From Opitutaceae bacterium (GTDB lineage: Bacteria; Verrucomicrobiota; Verrucomicrobiia; Opitutales; Opitutaceae), in assembly GCA_041395105.1 (NCBI GenBank), contig JAWLBB010000002.1, positions 930,001 to 994,000 on the forward strand: a DNA stretch of 64,000 nucleotides, in the 5' to 3' direction. The translations under genes and the position numbers were made by a program. The notes under the pieces are model-generated. The model was not told the DNA's origin and searched no databases. It worked only from the letters and a program-made list of their open reading frames with translations. This document shows positions 54,093 through 61,568 of the stretch, one piece after another. How positions within the stretch are numbered: the stretch's first letter is position 1; the number at the start of each line of letters is the position of its first letter.

Positions 54093-57000
54093 CAACCAAC
54101 CCGGTGCCGGAGGCCCCGGTCGTGCCGGGTTGGACTTCGGCGGTGTAGATGCCGGGTTCGAGCCAGATGAGGAGGGCGGAATCTCCGCTTCCGGATTCCA
54201 GGAGGAACGCACCCGCACTCTCCGAAGCCGTCTGGATGGCCTCGGCATTCGGGTTGGTCGACCAACCGGTGTTCTCCCCAATCCGTTCGTTCACTCCGTC
54301 GACCCGCTGGGTCAGGACCAGTCTTGCCGACGACAGGGCATTCGCCACTCCGAACTGAGCCAGGCCCGGACCGATTCCGCGGATCAGCACCCGTTTCGGA
54401 ACATTGCCGGTGACCACGAATCCGCCGATCAGGTTCTTGCCCGACCCGACCGCTCCGCGGGTCGAGAGATTGACCAGGTCATTGCCGGTCACGACCGTAT
54501 CCGTCGCATCGTAGATCTCGATCAGGGAGTCCCCTCCCCGACCCGCCGCATCGCGAACGACCGCGGAATAACGCCCCGGGGCAACCGTGACCAACAGGGC
54601 CGCATCAAGACTGTCCGGATCCAGGGCGAACGCGCCGATCCGGGCGGAAACGGTCTCCACAATGGAACCGAAGTTGCCGAGGATCCACCGGGCATTTGAG
54701 GTGATCAGGCCCGCCTCTCCGACCAGTTCCAGAACCGGATCGGTCATGTAGTTGGTGATGCCGAACTGACCCAGACCCGGCCCGATCGCGCGGATGAGGA
54801 CCGTCTTCGGAGCGTCACCGGACACGACAAATCCGGAGATCATGACACCGCTGCCGGAAGTGATCGTGCCTCGCGTCGAGATATTCTCGAGTCGGCGATC
54901 AGGACTGACGTCACTGCGGAGGCCCATCAGGGAGGCGATTTCCCCTCCGTTCGAAATGAGAAGGCCCTCAAGCGACCCGCTGACCGTATCGATGACGATC
55001 TCGAGGCCGAGATCCACACTCGCGAGAAAAGCATTCACTCCATCGATCGAAACGTCGACCACCTCACCGACGAGGACGCCGTCCCGAATCCGGATGACAT
55101 GACCGATCCCATCCGCACCGATAATCAGGAGGACACGGGTATCACTGCTACGGGTTCCGAAGAGCTCATAGAAACCGGAGGCATTCTCTGTGGCACCCGC
55201 CGAACCCGAAAACGAGCCCGTGAGCACAATGTCCGTTCCCACGATGGTCCCTTCAATGCCCTTCGAGGTGATCCGCCCTTCGATCGTCACAACCGCTGCG
55301 CCACCAAAGAGCGACTGAAGCGCCTCCGGGACTGCCAGAGGCAGCGTAAAGAATCCGTCAGTTTCCACCTGGATCGGGCCATCGGCAAAGCCGAGACCGG
55401 AAGTCGACTCGAATCCAAGGAAGTGCATCCAACCTTCGGCATCCACGTGGACGGCAAACTCGCCGCTCAACGCCGCGTCGGCCGCTGGTGTAGCCGAACC
55501 CTCGGCCTGGGCGGCGCCGGTTGGAGTCGTGGACAGGGTTCCTCGGTAGACCCCGGCGACTGCGCCGCCGGCTGGATCGGTGACGGTGATCGTGACCGAG
55601 GCGCTCAACGTCGATGCGCCGTCAGCGTCATAGGCCTTCGCCTGAACGGTGTGCGCCCCGATATCCGTCGATGACCAGCTGTAGTCATAAGGCGTCTGCA
55701 ACTGTGTGTTGACGATCGATCCATCGACAAGAAATTCGATCTTTGAGGTGTTTCCGATATCGCTGGGAACGGCCTCGAGGAGAAGGGCCTGTCCTGCTTC
55801 GAGTTCACGATCACCAACCGGATTGGTCAGGGTAACCGTCAGAACCGAGCTGCCGACCGTGACATTCACCACTTCCGACAAGACCGATCCGCCATCGTTA
55901 TCCACCGCTCGAACCTGGATGGTATGGTCACCCGAAGTGCCACCGGACCAGAGAAGGACGTAAGGAGAGGTTGTATCCTGGCCGATCACGCTTCCGTCGA
56001 TCAGAAGCTCGACCCGGTTGGTCCGGGCGGTATCGCTGACGGTCGCGCTGACGTTGATCGTGCTGCCGTAGGCAAAGTCCGTACCGTCCGCCGGGCTGGT
56101 CAGCGAGACGGTCAGGGGATCCGGAGTCGGATCGGCAATCGTTATCGATATCGGCGCGGACTCGGTCTTCGCCCCATCCGTGTCGGTGACGATGGCCTTG
56201 ATCGCGTAGGTCCCGGCGGTGTCCGGCGTCCAGCTGAAGTTGTAAGGACTCTGACGCTCGGTGTTGATCTGCGTCGAATCATGGAAAAACTCAACAGTGG
56301 CGGTTCTCGCTATATCGCTGGTCAAAGCTTCGCCCGCGATCGTGTCACCTACGGTAAAGGTGGCTCCTTCGACCGGTGAGATGACTGACACGGTGACGGG
56401 ATCGGGCGACGCCGTCACTGTGAGAACGAAAGCATCGGATGCTGAAGACGATCCGTCATTGACTGTCACGGTAATCGTTGCGCTGCCATTCTGTCCTGCC
56501 ACGGGGGTCACCGTGACCGTCCGATTGCCGCCACTGCCACCGAAGACAATCCCGCTGACCGGGACCAGGGTTGTGTTCGAAGAGTCGGCACTGAGAGTAA
56601 GGCTGCCATTCGATGTTTCGATGTCCGAAACCGTGAAGGCGATTGCTCCGGTGGTGGCTCCCTCACCGATCGTGCGGTTCGTGATATTGCTGATGGTGGG
56701 CACATCATTTACTGCCGTCACCGTAAGGGTAAAGGTATCACTGGCACTGAGGCTGCCATCGTTGACCGTGACCGTGATGTTGGCCGTGCCCGACTGATTG
56801 GCTGCCGGGGAAACGGTAACCGTCCGGTTACCATTGCTGCCCCCAAAGACAATCGCCTCGTTCGGGACGAGCGTGGTGTTCGAGGAACTGCCCGATACGG
56901 TCAGACTCCCGGCTGCAGTCTCTGCATCGGAGATGGTGAATCCGATCGCGGCAGTCGCGGTATCCTCATTGACCGTCTTGTTCGTGATATTGCTGATGGT

Positions 57001-60000
57001 GGGCGCATCGTTCACTCCTGTCACCGTCAGGACGAAGGAATCGCTTGCCGACAGATTCCCGTCGCTGACCGTAACCGTGATTGTGGCCGTCCCCGACTGA
57101 CCCGCAGCCGGCGTCACCACGAGAGCGCGGTTGCCGCCACTGCCGCTGAAGACGATCGCGCTGTTGAGGACCAACGATGGGTTGGATGAACTGCCCGAAA
57201 CAGTCAGGCTTCCGGCGGATGTCTCCAGATCAGAAACCGTAAACGCAATCGCGCTGGTGGGCGAATCCTCGGCAACTGTCTTGTTGCTGATATTGCTGAT
57301 CGTCGGCGCGTCGTTGACTGGGCTGACCGTCAGTTCAAAAGTATCGCTACCCGTCAGACTGCCATCGCTCACTGCAATCGTAACCGTCGCGGTGCCGGAT
57401 TGATTCGCAACCGGCGTCACCGTCACCGTCCGATTCCCGCCGTTCCCGCCAAGAACTATGTTCCCATTGGGGACCAGGGAGGTGTTCGAGGATGTGCCCG
57501 TGATCGTCAGGTCCGCAGCCCCGGTTTCTGCATCCGAAACGGTGAAAGCGATCGGTCCGGTCGAACCGTCCTCCGGAATGGATACATCTGCGATATTGCT
57601 GACCAGAGGTCCGTCATTCACTCCACTGACCGTAAGGGTGAATGCATCGCTGGAAGACAGGCTGCCATCACTGACCGCCACCGTGATTGTTGCCGTGCCG
57701 CTCTGACCCGCAACCGGAGTCACCGTAACGGAACGATTGGCTCCGCTTCCACCAAATACAATGTTGCCGTTCGGGACGAGTGTCGTGTTCGAAGAGCCGC
57801 CCGTAACGGAGAGGTCCGCCGCCGCCGTTTCTGGGTCGGATACCGTGAAGGCAATCGCTCCGGTATTGCCATTCTCGGCGATCGTCCGGTTGGAGATATC
57901 GGTGACCGTCGGAGCGTCATTGACGGCATTTACCGTCAGAGTGAAGGAGTCGCTGGCGGAAAGGTTCCCGTCGCTCACCGTAACTGTGATCGTGGTGCTG
58001 CCGAATTGGTCCGCGGCGGGGGTAACCGTAACCGTCCGATTTCCTCCGCTGCCTCCAAAAACAATACCGGACTCGGGGACCAGCGTTGTATTCGAGGATG
58101 TCGAACTGAGCGCCAGGCTGCCGGCGGCCGTCTCTGGATCTGAAATCGTGAAAGCGGTTGCGCCGGTCGATTCGTCCTCAGATATGCTCTTGTTCGTGAT
58201 ATTGCTGATTGTCGGCGAGTCGTTGACCGATGTCACCGTAAGCGTGAAACTGTCGCTGGCTGACAGATTGCCGTCACTTACCGAAACGGTGATCGTAGCG
58301 ACGCCGGACTGACCGGGCGCCGGTGTCACCGTCACCGTCCGATTCGCGCCACTGCCACCGAAGGCGATATTGGAGTTCGGAACCAGCGAAGTGTTCGAAG
58401 AACTACCCGAAACCGTCAAGCTGCTGCTCGCCGTCTCGACATCGGACACTGTGAATGCAATAGCCCCGGAGTCACTACTCTCCGCGATCGTTTTATTGGT
58501 GATATTGCTGATTGCCGGGGCGTCGTTGACTGCCGCGACCACTAAAGTGAAGGTGTCACTTGCACTGAGAGATCCATCGCTCACCGTCACGGTAATCGTC
58601 GTGGTTCCGGATTGATCGGCTGCTGGCGTGATAGTGACCGTCCGACTTCCACCGCTGCCTGCGAACACGATGTTGCCGTTCGGAACCAGGGAGGTATTCG
58701 ACGAATTGCCCGACACCGTCAGACTTCCGGCGACTGTCTCTGGATCGGAGACCGTGAATGCGATCGCGGCGGTCGAGGTGTCTTCATTGGTTGTCTTGTT
58801 TGAGATATCGCTGATGGTCGGTGCATCGTTCACGCCGGTCACAGTCAATGTAAAGGTGTCGCTTGCCGAAAGGTTACCATCGCTGACTGTCACGGTGATC
58901 GTCGAACTCCCTGACTGACCCGCAGCCGGCGTCACGGTAACCGTCCGATTACCCCCGCTGCCACCGAACACGATATTGCCATTGGGAACCAGGGAGATGT
59001 TTGATGAACTGCCCGACAAGATCAGACTCCCGGCGGCCGTCTCCAGATCGGAGACCGTGAATGCTATCGCGGCGGTCGAGGTGCTTTCCGCGATCGTTTT
59101 GTTGGTGATATTGCTGATTGCCGGAGCGTCGTTGACTGACGATACGGTCAGAGTGAAGGTGTCACTTGCACTGAGAGAGCCATCGCTCACCGTCACGGTA
59201 ATCGTCGTGGTGCCGGATTGATCGGCTGCGGGCGTGACAGTGACAGTCCGGCTCCCACCGCTGCCCCCGAACACGATGTTGCCGTTGGGAACCAGGGAGG
59301 TGTTTGACGAACTGCCCGAGACACTCAGGGTGCCTGCGGAGGTCTGGGCATCGGACACGGTGAAGCTGATTGCACCGGTATCGGTGTCTTCGGCAATGGT
59401 TTTATTGGTGATATTGGAAATGGAAGGAGTCGTATTGGCCGGCGGCGGAGAGGCTCCTTCAGAGATTGCCTGCACTTCACTTTGCGTCAGTGGCTTCGAA
59501 TAGATGCGCACATCGTCAATGAGGCCGTCAAAGGACTGGGATCCGTCGGGCTGACTGCCCGCGGCCACGCCCATTGAAGAGTCCGTGGCGATTATGCCAC
59601 TCAGCGCAGTACTGCCCACCTCGGTGCCATCGAGATAAAGGCGCAGGGTGGTCCCGTCATAGGTCATCGCGCCATGATACCAGACTCCGGCTGTCAGGTT
59701 GCCGCTGGTGGCGATCAAGGTCGTGGTCGTGCCAGCGATGCGCAAACGACCCCGCAGACGGTTCTGGGAATCCGAGACCGTGGTACTGAGCATGAAGATA
59801 TGGTCGTTGGCTGCCGTACTTGATGCCTTGGAGATCAGACGCGGGTCACGGTCGGCCGGGTAGCTGTCCGCCTTGAAACCGATCGCCAGGGTCAAGCCGG
59901 TTCCTGCGACATCAAGATTGCCCAGATTGATGTGGCCGTTGACCCCATCCAGATGCACAGCGTAGGCGCTACCATCCCCGGTATCCGACTCGTAGGACGC

Positions 60001-61047
60001 CCCCCCTGCGAGCGTCGCGTCGCGGCCGTTTCCACTGCCATCGAGCGCCACCGATCCACTGCCCTCATCCAAAAGCAGATGAACCAGGGCATCGGAGTCT
60101 CCCACGGGCTGAGGCTGAATGGAGATGCTGACCGTGGCGGTATTGGAAGTGAGGACCCCGTCGCTTGCCCGATAGGTGAAACTGTCGTTCCCACTGTAAT
60201 CGAGTGCAGGCGTATAGACAAAGGAGCCGTTGGCGTTGAGGGTCAGATTGCCGTGACTGACACCCGCGACAAGTTGCGCGGACAGAATCGTACCTTCGAC
60301 GTCGGAGTCGTTGGCCAGCACTCCCAGAGCCGCGGTCACGCTCAGGGCCTGATTGGGAAGCGTCTTGTAGCCCCCGTCATCAGATGCCAACGGCGCATCG
60401 TTGACCGCCGTGACCGTCACGACAAAGCTGTCACTGGCGCTAAGCAGTCCGTCACTGACCGTGACCGTGATTGTCGCCGATCCTGACTGATTGGACAAGG
60501 GCGACACCGTCACCGTGCGATTTGCACCGCTTCCCCCAAAGACCACCGCGCTCACCGGGATCAAGCCGGCGTTCGAGGAACTCGCAGACAATGAAAGACC
60601 GCTCGCAGCGCTCTCCCCATCGCCGATCACAAAGGCAAGCGATCCCGTCGTTCCGTCCTCGGCGATCGTTTGATTGGTGATGTTGCTGATTGTCGGTGCC
60701 GTGTTCACCGGAGAACTGCCCGCCGTCGTCGCACTCGCCACGTTGGTGTAGCCGGAGTCTCCGCTGGCATTGGTCGCACGCACCCGGAACCAATACTGCG
60801 TGCCCGCGGTCAGACCAGCATCGGTATAGCTCTCCACATTGGCGCCCACCGTGGCGACCTGACTGAATGAACTCCCATTCAGAGATCGCTCGATCTTGAA
60901 ACCCGTCTCATTGTCCGAGTTGTCCGTCCAACTCAGGGTCAGGTCCGCCGACCAGGACGATGTCGCCAGCACAAGCGTTGCAAATATCGCCAGTCGAGAT
61001 GTGATTCCAGAGATGCTGTAAAGTGAAAGTCGAGGCATACGTGCCAT
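54073..61047 (-). CDS. Giant secreted protein with 11 cadherin-like repeats, Fn3, LamG and Ig-like domains
   Basis: 2324 residues from the ATG at 61047 (open to 61095). Signal peptide ending ATLVLATSSWSA, an Fn3-like unit (LTLSWTDNSDNETGFKIERS), one cadherin-like unit, a tandem-95-like unit (DDGGYKTLPNQALSV), a LamG domain, then ten cadherin-like units of about 100 residues (VNDAPTISNITNKTIAED...), three Ig-like (Big_9) units, and a C-terminal double module (RRLENISTRG.. and GFVVTGNVPKRVLIRGIGPGL). DNA period of the cadherin units is about 303 bases. Likely adhesin or surface layer component; no CTERM tail, so secretion route is unknown. Confidence 0.85.
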   Translation of the reverse strand: MARMPRLSLYSISGITSRLAIFATLVLATSSWSADLTLSWTDNSDNETGFKIERSLNGSSFSQVATVGANVESYTDAGLTAGTQYWFRVRATNASGDSGYTNVASATTAGSSPVNTAPTISNITNQTIAEDGTTGSLAFVIGDGESAASGLSLSASSSNAGLIPVSAVVFGGSGANRTVTVSPLSNQSGSATITVTVSDGLLSASDSFVVTVTAVNDAPLASDDGGYKTLPNQALSVTAALGVLANDSDVEGTILSAQLVAGVSHGNLTLNANGSFVYTPALDYSGNDSFTYRASDGVLTSNTATVSISIQPQPVGDSDALVHLLLDEGSGSVALDGSGNGRDATLAGGASYESDTGDGSAYAVHLDGVNGHINLGNLDVAGTGLTLAIGFKADSYPADRDPRLISKASSTAANDHIFMLSTTVSDSQNRLRGRLRIAGTTTTLIATSGNLTAGVWYHGAMTYDGTTLRLYLDGTEVGSTALSGIIATDSSMGVAAGSQPDGSQSFDGLIDDVRIYSKPLTQSEVQAISEGASPPPANTTPSISNITNKTIAEDTDTGAISFTVSDAQTSAGTLSVSGSSSNTSLVPNGNIVFGGSGGSRTVTVTPAADQSGTTTITVTVSDGSLSASDTFTLTVSSVNDAPAISNITNKTIAESTSTAAIAFTVSDLETAAGSLILSGSSSNISLVPNGNIVFGGSGGNRTVTVTPAAGQSGSSTITVTVSDGNLSASDTFTLTVTGVNDAPTISDISNKTTNEDTSTAAIAFTVSDPETVAGSLTVSGNSSNTSLVPNGNIVFAGSGGSRTVTITPAADQSGTTTITVTVSDGSLSASDTFTLVVAAVNDAPAISNITNKTIAESSDSGAIAFTVSDVETASSSLTVSGSSSNTSLVPNSNIAFGGSGANRTVTVTPAPGQSGVATITVSVSDGNLSASDSFTLTVTSVNDSPTISNITNKSISEDESTGATAFTISDPETAAGSLALSSTSSNTTLVPESGIVFGGSGGNRTVTVTPAADQFGSTTITVTVSDGNLSASDSFTLTVNAVNDAPTVTDISNRTIAENGNTGAIAFTVSDPETAAADLSVTGGSSNTTLVPNGNIVFGGSGANRSVTVTPVAGQSGTATITVAVSDGSLSSSDAFTLTVSGVNDGPLVSNIADVSIPEDGSTGPIAFTVSDAETGAADLTITGTSSNTSLVPNGNIVLGGNGGNRTVTVTPVANQSGTATVTIAVSDGSLTGSDTFELTVSPVNDAPTISNISNKTVAEDSPTSAIAFTVSDLETSAGSLTVSGSSSNPSLVLNSAIVFSGSGGNRALVVTPAAGQSGTATITVTVSDGNLSASDSFVLTVTGVNDAPTISNITNKTVNEDTATAAIGFTISDAETAAGSLTVSGSSSNTTLVPNEAIVFGGSNGNRTVTVSPAANQSGTANITVTVNDGSLSASDTFTLTVTAVNDVPTISNITNRTIGEGATTGAIAFTVSDIETSNGSLTLSADSSNTTLVPVSGIVFGGSGGNRTVTVTPVAGQNGSATITVTVNDGSSSASDAFVLTVTASPDPVTVSVISPVEGATFTVGDTIAGEALTSDIARTATVEFFHDSTQINTERQSPYNFSWTPDTAGTYAIKAIVTDTDGAKTESAPISITIADPTPDPLTVSLTSPADGTDFAYGSTINVSATVSDTARTNRVELLIDGSVIGQDTTSPYVLLWSGGTSGDHTIQVRAVDNDGGSVLSEVVNVTVGSSVLTVTLTNPVGDRELEAGQALLLEAVPSDIGNTSKIEFLVDGSIVNTQLQTPYDYSWSSTDIGAHTVQAKAYDADGASTLSASVTITVTDPAGGAVAGVYRGTLSTTPTGAAQAEGSATPAADAALSGEFAVHVDAEGWMHFLGFESTSGLGFADGPIQVETDGFFTLPLAVPEALQSLFGGAAVVTIEGRITSKGIEGTIVGTDIVLTGSFSGSAGATENASGFYELFGTRSSDTRVLLIIGADGIGHVIRIRDGVLVGEVVDVSIDGVNAFLASVDLGLEIVIDTVSGSLEGLLISNGGEIASLMGLRSDVSPDRRLENISTRGTITSGSGVMISGFVVSGDAPKTVLIRAIGPGLGQFGITNYMTDPVLELVGEAGLITSNARWILGNFGSIVETVSARIGAFALDPDSLDAALLVTVAPGRYSAVVRDAAGRGGDSLIEIYDATDTVVTGNDLVNLSTRGAVGSGKNLIGGFVVTGNVPKRVLIRGIGPGLAQFGVANALSSARLVLTQRVDGVNERIGENTGWSTNPNAEAIQTASESAGAFLLESGSGDSALLIWLEPGIYTAEVQPGTTGASGTGLVEVYQTD
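56430..59450 (-). repeat. Tandem array of about 303-base units (cadherin-like domains)
   Basis: The motif GATATTGCTGAT/GATATCG recurs near 58198, 58501, 58804, 59107 and 59410 exactly 303 bases apart, and further left with small shifts. Units encode about 101 residues. Such arrays promote recombination and assembly collapse. Confidence 0.9.
59144..60968 (-). repeat. 1.8-kb near-identical segmental duplication, copy 2
   Basis: Intact copy of 51584-53403. The encoded reading frame is unbroken here. Confidence 0.92.
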
Positions 61048-61549
61048 GCTTTCGTTTCGACTCTCCCCACAAATGAATGAGTCCCGTAGGAGCATCCCCT
61101 ACAATTTGACTCTGATTTAGGGGCACTAGGTAGAACTACCCAAGGTTGCCTAGAGAGAGACCAATGTATGCACGCCAGCAGAGCCTATGGGAGACAGAGT
61201 GGGGAGAGGTTCAGTCCCTTTGGAGGGTTCAGCAATGCCGACTGCAGACAGAGTCAAGGGCAGGCGATATCCAGTGGAGCGGACTTGTCCCGCCTCCAAC
61301 TTGTAGAGCTTTCCCGACACCACTTCGCGGGCCGGGACAGGACGGTTCGGAGAGGCCTGTCAGATCGCATCGGGAAGGGGTGACCCTCCTCCGGATTCTT
61401 CAAGGGGGCGGCAACGGAGTGCCGCGGCTACACTCCCGATTCGATGCAGCGGCGTCGCTGTGCCGACGCCCCCTTCGATACGTCCAACGTCTCTCTCGGA
61501 ATTGCTGCGCGATTTGCTGGCGAGGCGTATCAAACGGAATGACCACAGG
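61048..61549 (-). other. Repeat mosaic upstream of the largest gene
   Basis: No gene. Holds a TTAGGGG site (61117), a CCCGACACC..GGCCGGGACAGG copy (61311), a TGTAGC-family hairpin GGCGTCGCTGTGCCGACGCC (61447) and, close to the next gene's end, the CTCTCGGAATTGCTGCGC flank. Confidence 0.65.
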
Positions 61550-61568
61550 TCATTCCGTTTGATAGACT
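61526..61568 (-). promoter_or_regulatory. Palindrome over the stop codon of the last giant gene
   Basis: TCAAACGGAATGACC, ACA, GGTCATTCCGTTTGA, with the stop of the gene ending at 61550 inside it. Identical stem to 49796 except the loop. Confidence 0.7.

Noticed and set aside
57400..58143. Long + strand ORFs opposite the giant cadherin-like gene (and similar ones at 49636-50844 and 46292-47281)
   Set aside because: They are antisense shadows of repetitive coding sequence; the - strand frames carry domains and the + frames only low-complexity peptides.
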